Shown piece after piece: positions 54,896 through 64,000 of a stretch of DNA of 64,000 bases (positions are counted from its first letter, which is position 1; each line of letters begins with the position of its first letter). Both the position numbers and the translations under genes were made by a program. The notes under the pieces were generated by a model. It was not told the origin of the DNA and ran no database searches. It was given only the letters and a program-made list of their open reading frames with translations. The stretch spans positions 124,001 through 188,000 of the forward strand of contig JAFQIA010000028.1 of assembly GCA_017397725.1 (NCBI GenBank), written 5' to 3'. The DNA comes from Clostridia bacterium. GTDB taxonomy: Bacteria > Bacillota > Clostridia > Monoglobales > Monoglobaceae.

Positions 54896-55333
54896 TTAAT
54901 CTTCCAAATTCATGATTTTTTCCACCCGACGGGCATGTCTGCCCCCCTGATGTTCTGCCCTGAGGTAAGCATCCACAATCTCCAATGCCAAATCAATACC
55001 GGTGATTCTCTCACCCAGACAGAGGATTTGTGCGTTGTTATGTTCTCTGCTCATCCGCGCACTGTAACAGTCGGTCACATGGGCGGCACGAATGCCTTTC
55101 ACCTTGTTTGCCGCGATACTCATTCCGATTCCGGTGCCGCAAACCAAGATGCCCAAATCAAACTCTCCTTTAAGATAGCCTTTGCAAACCGTTTCTGCCA
55201 CATCGGGATAATCTGCCGGAACCTCCGGCTGGGTACCATAATCAATAACCTCGATTCCCTTGTCGCTCAAATGTTTGATGATTGCCGCCTTGTGATTGAC
55301 GCCACCGTGATCGCTACCAATTCCGATTTTCAT
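54896..55333 (-). CDS. rpiB: Ribose-5-phosphate isomerase B
   Basis: 145 residues of the RpiB/LacAB fold: KIGIGSDHGGVNHKA start, DYPDVAETV, the catalytic cysteine region LVCGTGIGMSIAANK and the HNNAQILCLGERI segment. It interconverts ribose-5-phosphate and ribulose-5-phosphate. The start at 55333 has GGGGCGG upstream; the long hydrophobic extension to 55474 comes from noncoding AT-rich DNA. Confidence 0.94.
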   Translation of the reverse strand: MKIGIGSDHGGVNHKAAIIKHLSDKGIEVIDYGTQPEVPADYPDVAETVCKGYLKGEFDLGILVCGTGIGMSIAANKVKGIRAAHVTDCYSARMSREHNNAQILCLGERITGIDLALEIVDAYLRAEHQGGRHARRVEKIMNLED

Positions 55334-55440
55334 CTCATCCGCCCCTCTTTCGAAAATTCTAATTTTATGATAACAAAAGAAATTGACAAAAGCAACCAAA
55401 AAAAAGAAAAAAATAAGACAAATTTCTTTCCCTCTAAGGG

Positions 55441-55469
55441 TTGTAATTAGATAAATTCCATAGTATAAT
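55441..55469 (+). promoter_or_regulatory. Promoter of the phosphoglucomutase gene
   Basis: TTGTAA (55441-55446), 17-base spacer, TATAAT (55464-55469), about 45 bases before the ATG. Confidence 0.6.
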
Positions 55470-55516
55470 AACATTACTGCTGGAAAATAATAGCGATATA
55501 GGAGGGCATTTACCTT

Positions 55517-57238
55517 ATGAACTACTTACAGGAATATCAGCGTTGGCTGGATGCTGCCGATGAGGCTACCAAGGCAGAGCTCAACGCCATTCAAAATAAC
55601 GATGCAGAAATCAAGGACCGCTTTTACCGTTCCTTGGAATTTGGTACTGCCGGTCTGCGTGGCGTAATCGGCGCAGGTCCTAACCGGATGAACAACTATG
55701 TGGTGGGTCAGGCAACCCAAGGTCTTGCCAATCAGCTCATCAAAACCAACCCCAAGGATGCGGATTTGCGTGTGGTTATCGCCTATGACAGCCGCCATCA
55801 GTCCGACACCTTTGCCAAAGAGGCTGCCTGCGTCCTGGCTGCCAATGGAATTTCGGTTTCCTTGTTCAAGGAGCTGAAACCGGTTCCGGAGCTTTCTTTC
55901 TCGGTGCGTTACAAAAACGCCACCGCCGGAATCGCAGTTACCGCAAGCCACAACCCCGCAAAGTATAACGGCTACAAAGTTTATGGTGCTGACGGTGCAC
56001 AGCTGAATCCGGAGCTTGCCTCCATTGTTCTGGAAGAAATCGAAAAGACCGATTTGTTCACCGGTGTCAAGCATTGTGATTTTGATCAGGCTGTGGCAGA
56101 CGGACGGATTGAACTGATTGGGGACGAGGTTGAGGATGTCTATCTGGACTTTGTAAAAGCCCAGTCCATCAATCCCGAGCTTGCCAAAGAAAAGGGGCAT
56201 TCCCTAAAATTCGTTTACACCCCCTTCCACGGTTCCGGCAACAAACCGGTGCGGAAAATTCTGAAACAGATGGGATTTGACAACGTGACCATCGTTAAGG
56301 AGCAGGAGCTCCCCGACGGTGATTTCCCCACCGTGGCATCCCCCAACCCTGAGAACAAAGAAGGATTCACTCTTGCTATCGGCTATGCCAAAGAATGCGG
56401 TGCAGACCTGATTGTGGGTACCGACCCCGACGCAGACCGCGTAGGTATTCTGGTTCGTGATGAAGATGGGGACTATATCCCCTTTACCGGAAATCAGGTA
56501 GGCGCACTCCTTACTGAATATATCCTCTCCTCTTTAGAAGAGCGTGGGGAACTGCCCAAGGACGGCTATGTGGTGAAGACCATTGTCACCACCAACCTGA
56601 TTCAAGCCATCTGCAATGCTTATGGCGTGGAAATGAAGGAAGTCCTGACCGGCTTTAAGTTCATTGGCGAAAAAATCAAGGAATCCGAGGAAACCGGTAT
56701 TGGCACCTATATCTTTGGTTTTGAAGAAAGCTACGGCTACCTGAAAGGCACTTATGCCCGTGACAAGGATGCCGTGGTTGCCACGATGCTGATTGCGGAA
56801 ATGGCACTTTATTATCAGGAAAAGGGAAGCTCCATCCTGAAACAGATGGATGCCATCTATCAAAAATATGGCTACTACAAGGAACAGGTAGAATCCGTTA
56901 CCTTGGAGGGCATTGAGGGACTGGAAAAAATCAAGACCATTATGGAAACCTTGAGAAACAACCCGCCCGCATCGGTTGCCGGCAAGAAGGTTCTGGCAAT
57001 GCGTGACTACCAGTCCTCACTCCGCACCCAGCTTGCTACCGGAAAGACCGAAAAGATTCTGCTTCCTCCCTCCAATGTAATTTATCTGGAGCTTGAGGAT
57101 GACAACAACTTCATCGTCCGCCCCTCCGGTACCGAACCAAAAATCAAGCTTTACTGCCTCCTCAAGGGTGACACCCAGGCAGATGCCCAAAAGCTTGCAG
57201 AATTGGTTAAAGAGGATATCGCAAATATTGTGAAATAG
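55517..57238 (+). CDS. pgcA: Phospho-sugar mutase (phosphoglucomutase, PgcA type)
   Basis: 573-residue alpha-phosphohexomutase with all four domains: RFYRSLEFGTAGLRGVIGAG, the phosphoserine loop TASHNPAKYNGYKVYG, the metal loop GTDPDADRVGIL, the sugar-specificity loop GFEESYGYL and the C-terminal phosphate loop RPSGTEPKIK. It interconverts glucose-1- and glucose-6-phosphate, linking galactose use and polysaccharide precursors to glycolysis. AGGAGG precedes the ATG at a longish spacing. Confidence 0.95.
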   Translation: MNYLQEYQRWLDAADEATKAELNAIQNNDAEIKDRFYRSLEFGTAGLRGVIGAGPNRMNNYVVGQATQGLANQLIKTNPKDADLRVVIAYDSRHQSDTFAKEAACVLAANGISVSLFKELKPVPELSFSVRYKNATAGIAVTASHNPAKYNGYKVYGADGAQLNPELASIVLEEIEKTDLFTGVKHCDFDQAVADGRIELIGDEVEDVYLDFVKAQSINPELAKEKGHSLKFVYTPFHGSGNKPVRKILKQMGFDNVTIVKEQELPDGDFPTVASPNPENKEGFTLAIGYAKECGADLIVGTDPDADRVGILVRDEDGDYIPFTGNQVGALLTEYILSSLEERGELPKDGYVVKTIVTTNLIQAICNAYGVEMKEVLTGFKFIGEKIKESEETGIGTYIFGFEESYGYLKGTYARDKDAVVATMLIAEMALYYQEKGSSILKQMDAIYQKYGYYKEQVESVTLEGIEGLEKIKTIMETLRNNPPASVAGKKVLAMRDYQSSLRTQLATGKTEKILLPPSNVIYLELEDDNNFIVRPSGTEPKIKLYCLLKGDTQADAQKLAELVKEDIANIVK

Positions 57239-57249
57239 TTTTCAAACAC

Positions 57250-57276
57250 AAAAACGCTACCATCCGGTAGCGTTTT
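57250..57276 (+). terminator. Terminator of the phosphoglucomutase gene
   Basis: Stem AAAAACGCTACC/GGTAGCGTTTTT with a short loop, shortly after the stop codon. Confidence 0.88.
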
Positions 57277-57292
57277 TTATTGCGTTCTTCAG

Positions 57293-57313
57293 CACAGGGG
57301 ACGGTTCCCTGTG
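57293..57313. repeat. Short palindrome of the CACAGGGGACGGTTCCCTGTG type
   Basis: A 21-base imperfect palindrome just after the lipoprotein stop on the minus strand. Very similar words are scattered in intergenic DNA of Clostridia from memory. It may also serve as the terminator of the mnmG-lipoprotein run. Confidence 0.5.
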
Positions 57314-57317
57314 TTGT

Positions 57318-58040
57318 TTATTTTTCGGTTTCGTCCACGTGGATAACCCGAATGGTGGTTACCTGATTGGATTCGTGTTCAAACATAAAATCCTGCATAT
57401 AGAGTTTTCCGGTGTAGGTATTTTTCATTTCCTCGGTGAGTTCGGTGCCAAGGAATTCCACTTTTTGTCCGTCAACCACGAAATAGCGTACCGCATTGCT
57501 GAGCCTTTTGATGACCAGATTCCCCTCTCGGGTGGTTTCGGTTTCACCCTCGGTATATGACTCCCCATACGCTTTCATAAAATCTTCCCGGGTGGTGAAG
57601 ATGCCCACCCCACGGCTGGTCTTAAAGCGGGTTCCCTGTTCCTTACTCTGGAACATTCCGGCAGAAACAAGCATCGCAATCGCATTGTCTTCCTCATTAT
57701 ATTGCACAACCAACCCATCATAAATACAATAGCCATTATCTTCGTTCATAGGCTCGCCAATAATCCCCTGAATCTTGTCCCGATTCATTCCAATGGAGAT
57801 ATGCTTTCCGGTGACGGTATCCACAAAGGAAATATCGTCCTTCCAGTAGGCATATTTGGTATCTTCGGTTCGCTCATCCAGATGCACTTCAAAGTTCTTA
57901 GCATTGGAGTCGTCCCCCTTTTGGGGTTCTGCTTTTTTGACAATGTTGGTTCCTTGTGAGCTGGCTGTTCCGGGATTTCCGCATCCTGAAAATGCCATTG
58001 CCACAAGCAGCAGTATCAGAATCGCCGCTCTTGCTTTCAT
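57318..58040 (-). CDS. Lipoprotein of unknown function
   Basis: 240 residues with a lipoprotein signal (AAILILLLVAMAFSGC, lipid-modified Cys near residue 20), a polar linker rich in Ser/Lys/Asp, and a compact C-terminal domain (about 70-240). The segment HISIGMNRDKIQGIIGEP resembles small BLIP/SmpA-like repeats, but no family is recognised with confidence. Last gene of the cvpA-to-lipoprotein run, 12 bases after mnmG. Confidence 0.75.
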   Translation of the reverse strand: MKARAAILILLLVAMAFSGCGNPGTASSQGTNIVKKAEPQKGDDSNAKNFEVHLDERTEDTKYAYWKDDISFVDTVTGKHISIGMNRDKIQGIIGEPMNEDNGYCIYDGLVVQYNEEDNAIAMLVSAGMFQSKEQGTRFKTSRGVGIFTTREDFMKAYGESYTEGETETTREGNLVIKRLSNAVRYFVVDGQKVEFLGTELTEEMKNTYTGKLYMQDFMFEHESNQVTTIRVIHVDETEK

Positions 58041-58052
58041 GGTATTCCTCCT

Positions 58053-59915
58053 CTAAGCTTTCAGATATATCATCAAAACCGCAATGTCCGCCGGCGACAC
58101 CCCCGAGATACGGGATGCCTGCCCCAAGGACTTGGGCCGAATTTTATCCAACTTTTGACGAGCTTCCAAGCGAAGTCCGTCGATACTCAGATAGTCGATG
58201 CCATCGGGAATCTGTCTGGATTCCAACTTCTTAAACTGTTCTGCCTGTATCATCTGGCGTTTGATGTAACCCTCATACTTCAGGCTGATTTCTGCTTGTT
58301 CCCAAACCTCTTTGGAAATCGTGGGGCGTTCCTTGTCAAAGGGCGATAGTCCCTCATAAGTAACCTGCGGTCGTTTCAAAAGCTCCGCCGCTCTGGCACC
58401 GGTTTTTAAGGGACTACTCTCTACCGACACCAGATACGTGTTCAGTTCCTCAGAGGGCGGGAAAATCAACTCCTCCAGCCGCTTGATTTCTTCTTCTATT
58501 TGCTGTTTTTTCTCTAAGAATGTATCATAGCGTTCTTGAGAAATCAATCCAATCTCATAACCCAGCGGAGTCAAACGCAGGTCTGCATTGTCTTGTCTTA
58601 AAAGCAGCCGATACTCCGAGCGTGAGGTCATCATTCGGTAAGGCTCATTGGTTCCTTTGGTCACAAGGTCATCAATCAGCGCACCGATGTATGCCTCCGA
58701 GCGATCAATCACCACAGGGTCTTTGCTAAGTAGCTTGCGGGAGGCATTGATGCCTGCCATCAAGCCTTGTGCCGCCGCCTCCTCATAGCCGGAAGTGCCG
58801 TTGAACTGTCCTGCGCCATAGAGTCCCGGAATCTTTTTAAATTCCAAGCTTGCATCCAGTTGCAAAGGATTTGCACAATCATATTCAATGGCGTAAGCGT
58901 TCCGCATCACCTGTGCGTGTTCAAACCCCGGCAGAGAATGAATCATAGCAAGCTGCACATCCTCCGGCATACTGCTGGAAAACCCTTGCAGATACATTTC
59001 TTCCGTATCAAGACCCATGGGATCAATAAACAACTGATGCCGCTCCTTGTCCTGAAAACGGACAATTTTATCCTCAATGGATGGGCAATATCTGGGGCCG
59101 ATACCCTTGATATCCCCACCATACAACGGGGAACGATGCAGATTTTCCTGAATGATTTTCTTGGTTTCTGCTGTGGTATAGGTCATATGACAAGAAACCT
59201 GATTCTTCAGTTCTCCCTTGGTTTCAAAGGAAAACGGGGTGATCTCCTCATCCCCTTGTTGCTCCTCCAGTTTGGAAAAGTCAATGCTTCTGCGATTGAT
59301 ACGGGAGGGCGTTCCGGTCTTAAACCGAACCAACTCCACTCCAATCTTGCTCAAATTTTCAGACAGCGCATTGGCGGGGAATACCCCGTCAGGACCGCTT
59401 TCCATACTGAATTCGCCGATAATGATACGGGATTTGAGATAGGTTCCTGTGCAGATAATTGCCGCCTTGCAACAATACTCTGCGCCGCTGCGGGCAATCA
59501 CCGAGCGGACCGAACCATCTTCATTTAAGGTAATATCCACGATTTCCGCCTGACGGACGTCCAGATTTTCTTGTAGCTCCAGTCGGTGCTTCATCTCATT
59601 CTGATACGCACGGCGGTCAATCTGGGCACGAAGAGAATGAACTGCAGGGCCTTTGCCCCGATTGAGAATCCGGGACTGGATAAAGGTGGCATCTGCCGCC
59701 TTTCCCATCTCGCCCCCCAGCGCGTCAATTTCCCGCACCAGATGTCCCTTGGCGGTTCCGCCGATGCTGGGATTGCAGGGCAGATTGGCAATGCTGTCTA
59801 AGGAGATGGCAAACAGGCAGGTTTTCATCCCCAGACGTGCTGCGGCAAATGCCGCCTCTACGCCGGCGTGCCCGCCGCCAATTACCGCAATATCATAATT
59901 ATCTGCAAGAAACAC
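58053..59915 (-). CDS. mnmG: tRNA uridine-5-carboxymethylaminomethyl modification enzyme MnmG (GidA)
   Basis: 620-residue FAD protein with the N-terminal [20 protein letters not shown] motif, [21 protein letters not shown], the catalytic cysteine region [15 protein letters not shown] and the C-terminal helical domain. It modifies wobble uridine 34 with MnmE. Usually grouped with mnmE, rsmG or jag; here it lies between fhs and a lipoprotein gene, so the common oriC-side arrangement is absent. Confidence 0.97.
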   Translation of the reverse strand: MFLADNYDIAVIGGGHAGVEAAFAAARLGMKTCLFAISLDSIANLPCNPSIGGTAKGHLVREIDALGGEMGKAADATFIQSRILNRGKGPAVHSLRAQIDRRAYQNEMKHRLELQENLDVRQAEIVDITLNEDGSVRSVIARSGAEYCCKAAIICTGTYLKSRIIIGEFSMESGPDGVFPANALSENLSKIGVELVRFKTGTPSRINRRSIDFSKLEEQQGDEEITPFSFETKGELKNQVSCHMTYTTAETKKIIQENLHRSPLYGGDIKGIGPRYCPSIEDKIVRFQDKERHQLFIDPMGLDTEEMYLQGFSSSMPEDVQLAMIHSLPGFEHAQVMRNAYAIEYDCANPLQLDASLEFKKIPGLYGAGQFNGTSGYEEAAAQGLMAGINASRKLLSKDPVVIDRSEAYIGALIDDLVTKGTNEPYRMMTSRSEYRLLLRQDNADLRLTPLGYEIGLISQERYDTFLEKKQQIEEEIKRLEELIFPPSEELNTYLVSVESSPLKTGARAAELLKRPQVTYEGLSPFDKERPTISKEVWEQAEISLKYEGYIKRQMIQAEQFKKLESRQIPDGIDYLSIDGLRLEARQKLDKIRPKSLGQASRISGVSPADIAVLMIYLKA

Positions 59916-59943
59916 CTTGGTTCATCCTCTCGTTGTCACAGTC

Positions 59944-61620
59944 TTAGAACAAGCCGACAATTTTGCCGTCCTTGTCAATATCCATCTTGTTTGCCGCCGG
60001 CTCCTTCGGCAGACCCGGCATGGTCATTACATCTCCGGTCAGTGCCACCACAAAACCGGCACCGGCAGAAACCCGAACCTCCCGCACGGTAATTTGGAAG
60101 CCCTCAGGTTTACCTAACAGTTTGGGGTCATCGGACAAAGAATACTGGGTCTTTGCCATACAAACCGGAATCTTATCAAATCCGTACTCGGTCAATTCTT
60201 TGATTTCCCGCTCCGCCCGAGGTGTGTAATTCACCCCATCTGCGCCATAGATATTTTTTGCAATGGCAGCAATTTTTTCTTTGATGGGAAGTGCCGCATC
60301 ATAGATGGGTGCAAAGCACTCACTGCCATCCTTCTCTGCGATTTGAGCAACCACTTTATTGGCAAGGTCCATACCGCCCTCGCCGCCTTTGGCAAAGACT
60401 TCACACAGGGAAACCTGAACACCCTTTTCCTTACAAAATGCTTCAATCACAGCAAGTTCTGCATCGGTGTCGGTATGGAACCGATTCATGGCTACCACCA
60501 CCGGCAAGCCGTACTTCTGCATATTATCAATATGGGCACCCAGATTCACAATACCCTTTTTCAAAGCCTCCACATTCTCCTGATTCAGGTCGGCTTTGGC
60601 AACACCGCCGTTATACTTGAGGGCACGCACCGTAGCCACCAGAACCACCAGACTGGGCTTTAAGCCACCGTAGCGACACTTGATATCAAAAAACTTTTCT
60701 GCACCAAGGTCGGAACCAAATCCCGCCTCGGTGATGCAGTAATCGGCAATCTTCAGTCCCAATTTGGTTGCTTGTACCGAGTTACAACCGTGGGCAATAT
60801 TTGCAAAAGGTCCGCCGTGCATCAAGCAGGGGGTGTTTTCCAAGGTCTGCACCAGATTGGGTTTGATGGCATCATGGAGCAGCAATGCCATAGCATTTGC
60901 AACCTGCAATTCTCCGGCACGGACGGGTTTTCCCTCATAGTTATAACCAATGACGATTCTTCCAAGACGTTCTTTCAAATCATCCATGTCACTTGCAAGA
61001 CACAGAATTGCCATAATCTCACTGGCAACAGTAATCATAAATCCATCTTCCCGCACAAAGCCGTTTGCCTTGCCCCCAAGACCGACCACCACCTGACGGA
61101 GGGCACGGTCATTCATATCCAAACAACGCTTCCAGGTAATCCGGCGGCTATCAATTTGGAGGGCGTTGCCCTGATGGATGTGGTTATCAATGGCAGCAGA
61201 TAAGAGATTGTTTGCCGCAGTGATGGCGTGCATATCTCCGGTAAAGTGCAGATTGATGTCCTCCATGGGCACCACCTGCGAATAACCACCGCCTGCCGCG
61301 CCGCCCTTGACGCCCATTACAGGCCCCATGGACGGTTCTCTGAGCGCAATGATAGCAGACTTTCCGATCTTCGCCATTGCCTGTCCCAAACCAACCGTCA
61401 CGGTAGTCTTTCCCTCTCCTGCAGGGGTGGGGTTGATGGCGGTAACCAGAATCAGCTTGCCGTCGGGCTGATTGGCAAATTTCTCAGCCACATCAGCACC
61501 CAGCTTTGCTTTATATTTTCCATAGTATTCCAAATCATCTTTCGAAATGCCTATTTTTTCCGCAATGGTTCCAATGGGTTCCATTTTGGCAGCTTGTGCA
61601 ATCTCAATATCAGTTTTCAT
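59944..61620 (-). CDS. fhs: Formate-tetrahydrofolate ligase
   Basis: 558 residues, full length. It has the ATP loop [51 protein letters not shown]-like substrate segment (VVVAMNRF) and the C-terminal [15 protein letters not shown]. It makes 10-formyl-THF from formate, matching formate supply by PFL. Follows asnA by 22 bases in the same run. Confidence 0.98.
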   Translation of the reverse strand: MKTDIEIAQAAKMEPIGTIAEKIGISKDDLEYYGKYKAKLGADVAEKFANQPDGKLILVTAINPTPAGEGKTTVTVGLGQAMAKIGKSAIIALREPSMGPVMGVKGGAAGGGYSQVVPMEDINLHFTGDMHAITAANNLLSAAIDNHIHQGNALQIDSRRITWKRCLDMNDRALRQVVVGLGGKANGFVREDGFMITVASEIMAILCLASDMDDLKERLGRIVIGYNYEGKPVRAGELQVANAMALLLHDAIKPNLVQTLENTPCLMHGGPFANIAHGCNSVQATKLGLKIADYCITEAGFGSDLGAEKFFDIKCRYGGLKPSLVVLVATVRALKYNGGVAKADLNQENVEALKKGIVNLGAHIDNMQKYGLPVVVAMNRFHTDTDAELAVIEAFCKEKGVQVSLCEVFAKGGEGGMDLANKVVAQIAEKDGSECFAPIYDAALPIKEKIAAIAKNIYGADGVNYTPRAEREIKELTEYGFDKIPVCMAKTQYSLSDDPKLLGKPEGFQITVREVRVSAGAGFVVALTGDVMTMPGLPKEPAANKMDIDKDGKIVGLF

Positions 61621-61642
61621 AAGTGTTCTCCCCGTTTCTTAA

Positions 61643-62650
61643 TTACAGAAGTTGAATCTGATGATTTTTACAATTTTCGATGGTTTTTTCATCCCAGACA
61701 GAAACCTGAACCTCACCAATATGCGCCTTGCCCAAAAGCAACATACAAAGTCTGGATTGGCCGATGCCGCCGCCCATGGTCAGGGGCAGTTTTCCTGCAA
61801 GCAATGCCTTGTGGAAAGGCAGCTCCCGTCTGTCATCACAGCCCGCTTTGGTCAGCTGTTCACTCAAGGACTTTTCATCTACCCGAATGCCCATGGACGA
61901 AATTTCAATGGCAAGCTCCAGCACATCATCCCAGAACATAATATCGCCGTTGAGTTTCCAGTCATCGTAGTCGGGTGCCCGCATATCGTGCTTCTCACCG
62001 GAATTGAGTACATCCCCGATTTGCATAATAAATACCGTCTTATGCTCCTTGGTACAAGCAGTTTCCCGCTCCTTGGCAGTCATACCCGGATAGCGGTCCT
62101 CCAATTCCTGCGTGGTAACAAAATGCACCTCGCGGGAAAGCTGTGTTTTTACCTGCGGGAACTGTGCCTTGAGCGCATCCAGGGTATCGCAAACCGCATT
62201 TACGATGCCACGGACAGTTTCTTCCAGATAAGCACGATTCCGGTCCTCTCTGGAAATCACCTTACACCAGTCCCATTGGTCCACATACACCGAATGGAGG
62301 TTGGAAAGCTCCTCATCTCTGCGGATGGCATTCATATCGGTATAAAGCCCTTCCCCAATCGGGAACTCATACTTGCCAAGTGCCATTCTCTTCCACTTTG
62401 CAAGAGAGTGTACCACCTGCGCATCGGTGTCTGCATCCGGAATATCGAACGCCACCGCACGCTCAACCCCACTCAAATTATCATTGAGTCCGGTTCTGCT
62501 CTCTACAAACAGCGGTGCGGTCACCCGACGCAGGTTGAGTGCACCGGTCAGGTTCTCCACAAAGTTTTGCTTGATTACCTCAATGGCTTTCTGTGTTTCA
62601 TAAAGTCCCAGTTTGGGCTGATAGTCTTTTGGAATGATAAATCTGCTCAT
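61643..62650 (-). CDS. asnA: Aspartate-ammonia ligase (ammonia-dependent asparagine synthetase)
   Basis: 335 residues of the class II tRNA-synthetase-like AsnA fold: VESRTGLNDNLSGVERAVAFD, GLYTDMNAIRRDEELSN, VYVDQWDWCKVI and the C-terminal MGGGIGQSRLCMLLLGK. It makes asparagine from aspartate, ammonia and ATP. Start at 62650 follows a GGAAGGGGAAG stretch. Confidence 0.97.
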   Translation of the reverse strand: MSRFIIPKDYQPKLGLYETQKAIEVIKQNFVENLTGALNLRRVTAPLFVESRTGLNDNLSGVERAVAFDIPDADTDAQVVHSLAKWKRMALGKYEFPIGEGLYTDMNAIRRDEELSNLHSVYVDQWDWCKVISREDRNRAYLEETVRGIVNAVCDTLDALKAQFPQVKTQLSREVHFVTTQELEDRYPGMTAKERETACTKEHKTVFIMQIGDVLNSGEKHDMRAPDYDDWKLNGDIMFWDDVLELAIEISSMGIRVDEKSLSEQLTKAGCDDRRELPFHKALLAGKLPLTMGGGIGQSRLCMLLLGKAHIGEVQVSVWDEKTIENCKNHQIQLL

Positions 62651-62677
62651 CGGTATCTTCCCCTTCCGTAAATTTCT

Positions 62678-63556
62678 CTACCAGATAGAAAGCGGCTTTC
62701 TCTTGCACGCTTTCTTAATATTCTCAATCAAATCTACATTTCCCATGTTTCCTGACACCGTCATTCGGGTGAGTGCACCCACCCCGCCGGATACCAGATT
62801 GACCTCAAAATCGTCGGCGCTGGTTTTGTCATCCACCAAAGCACGTAGCCGATAGCCCGCCCGCTCTGCGGCATCCAGAACCGCTTGATTATAGGAACCA
62901 TAGGGAAATGCAATCATATCACATTCCCGATTCAGGTTTTTCTCAATATCATATTTGGATTTGCGCAGCTCCAACACCAAATCGTGCACGCTTAAGGTAC
63001 TCAGCGCCGCATGGCTGGCAGTATGGGAATGAATCTCAATCAGTCCGCTGCGCTCCATCTCCTTGGCTTGCTCCCAAGTAAAGTGCGAATAGTTCACCTT
63101 TCCCCCGCCTGCCATCTCGCCCACCGTATCGGTAACCACAAAAATAGTGGCAGGAATCTTAAACTCCTTTAAGATGGGGTAGGCAATCTCGTAATTGCTC
63201 AAATACCCGTCATCAAAGGTAATGATAATCGGGTTATCCGGAATGGTCGCCTTTTCATCCGTCCCGGTGACATATTCATAATAGTCCCGCAAGCTAATGG
63301 GGGTAAAATTCTCCTTGATTGCCATCATATGCATCCGAAAATCAAAGGGAGAAATCATGGAGATGTCATTGCCGTTCAATGCCTCGTCCGTAATATGGTG
63401 ATACAGCAGAATCGGCACGTGTACCTCTTTTTTCTTTACCACTTGTTCTTCGGTATTGGTTGGAGGTTCTTCTTTTGCCGCCAGAACGGAAACACTTCCC
63501 GTCAGGAGCAGCAGGCACAAAAGAAGAGCCACCCACTTTTGTCCGTGTTTTTTCAT
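62678..63556 (-). CDS. Secreted polysaccharide deacetylase (NodB/CE4 family)
   Basis: 292 residues. The signal peptide is WVALLLCLLLLTGSVSVLA; the NodB domain starts near residue 48 with VPILLYHHITDEAL and has the metal Asp motif IITFDDGYLSN, the metal His motif HSHTASHAAL and FAYPYGSYNQ-like IAFPYGSYNQAV. It probably deacetylates peptidoglycan or another envelope glycan. ATG at 63556; a GTG two codons earlier directly abuts the previous stop and is an alternative. Confidence 0.92.
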   Translation of the reverse strand: MKKHGQKWVALLLCLLLLTGSVSVLAAKEEPPTNTEEQVVKKKEVHVPILLYHHITDEALNGNDISMISPFDFRMHMMAIKENFTPISLRDYYEYVTGTDEKATIPDNPIIITFDDGYLSNYEIAYPILKEFKIPATIFVVTDTVGEMAGGGKVNYSHFTWEQAKEMERSGLIEIHSHTASHAALSTLSVHDLVLELRKSKYDIEKNLNRECDMIAFPYGSYNQAVLDAAERAGYRLRALVDDKTSADDFEVNLVSGGVGALTRMTVSGNMGNVDLIENIKKACKRKPLSIW

Positions 63557-63562
63557 AGTCAC

Positions 63563-64000
63563 CTATTTCCTTTCTTGGTTCCCGCCTTCAGGAAACGCCC
63601 ATTCCACCAAGGGGTTTTCCAGATACCATTGTCTGGTTATCACCGATTTTTCAATCTGGTGACTAAGGGTAGGATTCTCCCTGAGCGGCGCAACCACATA
63701 GATTGCCGCCAGAAGGACAGTAACCACCAAAATCCCCTCCAGAATACCAAACGCCAGTCCGGCAAAACGATTGACCAAGCCAATCACCGGAAGGGATGTA
63801 AACAGCTTCAACAACCGTGAAAACAGCATCAGAAGCAGTTTGACCAAAATCAAGACCAACACAAATGCCAGAATATTGATGGCAAGCTCTGCAATATAAC
63901 CGGACAGCGCCCCCGAAATGGCATCACCGCCCTTTGCAAGAATATCGCCAATCACACCCTCGCCGCCTTCGACAGCCGCCGGCGGGGTTTGTTTTTCTGC
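63563..64000 (-). CDS. CvpA family membrane protein (5' end outside window)
   Basis: The 145 codons present cover the C-terminal part of a CvpA-like protein: a linker (KQTPPAAVEGGEGVIG), two membrane helices (IAELAINILAFVLVLILVKL and LAFGILEGILVVTVLLAAIY) with the conserved RFAGLAFGILEG between them, and a polar tail ending EGGNQERK. The frame continues past position 64000, where the first two helices should lie. The stop abuts the deacetylase start, indicating one transcript. The biochemical role of the family is not established. Confidence 0.8.
   Translation of the reverse strand, partial: AEKQTPPAAVEGGEGVIGDILAKGGDAISGALSGYIAELAINILAFVLVLILVKLLLMLFSRLLKLFTSLPVIGLVNRFAGLAFGILEGILVVTVLLAAIYVVAPLRENPTLSHQIEKSVITRQWYLENPLVEWAFPEGGNQERK

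Overview
The window looks like a chromosomal segment of a strictly anaerobic, low-to-mid GC Gram-positive bacterium of the class Clostridia (Bacillota). Supporting points are pyruvate formate-lyase with its activase, formate-tetrahydrofolate ligase, a tandem glycine riboswitch, an LtaS-type sulfatase, PotA, RecD2, the Bacillota-type L10 leader, and the GGGtGRT/NifU-like pair. Shine-Dalgarno sites are strong (AAGGAGG-like), TTG and GTG starts occur, and promoters are sigma-A-like with 17-bp spacers. No rRNA, CRISPR array, integrase, transposase or prophage gene was found.

Layout. 1-12.4 kb: the start of potA (cut by the window edge), a glyA-rarA-ABC exporter operon, divergent nth, a second ABC exporter, then a tightly coupled minus-strand operon yitT-DUF1015-low-MW phosphatase-DUF896-radical SAM. 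12.4-20.0 kb: Na/Pi symporter with a flavodoxin, a Na+:alanine/glycine symporter behind a tandem glycine riboswitch, and a domain-permuted GH3 beta-glucosidase divergent from an AraC regulator. 20.0-27.9 kb: an AT-richer accessory region next to tRNA-Asn. It carries an AEC permease, a damaged phosphodiesterase-like gene, an RpiR regulator, a broken gene, a xylose-isomerase-like protein, a GH28-like beta-helix protein and an AraC regulator. Two nearly identical 234-bp direct repeats lie in it, each with a copy of the tRNA-Asn 3' end. 27.9-42.6 kb: pflB-pflA, an acyltransferase, an HI0933-type flavoprotein, galT-galK, and the recD2-recR-GH26-like-rlmD cluster. 42.6-45.7 kb: a second AT-rich patch with a membrane protein of unknown function between diverged repeats, a TPR membrane protein, a glycerophosphodiesterase and a gene remnant. 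45.7-64 kb: LtaS-like sulfatase, GNAT, the rpmG-secE-nusG-rplK-rplA-[L10 leader]-rplJ-rplL operon, a YkvI-like transporter, the GGGtGRT/NifU-like pair, rpiB, phosphoglucomutase, and a minus-strand run cvpA-polysaccharide deacetylase-asnA-fhs-mnmG-lipoprotein.

How the parts work together. Sugar use is served by the Leloir pair GalK/GalT, phosphoglucomutase, RpiB, the GH3 enzyme and the island GH28-like protein and isomerase. PFL disposes of pyruvate as formate, and Fhs can channel that formate into one-carbon metabolism together with GlyA. The most unusual items are the tRNA-Asn-associated repeats with a predicted 4,756-bp deletable segment, a recurring intergenic motif found next to terminator hairpins, internally truncated island genes, and the little-characterised GGGtGRT/NifU-like pair.
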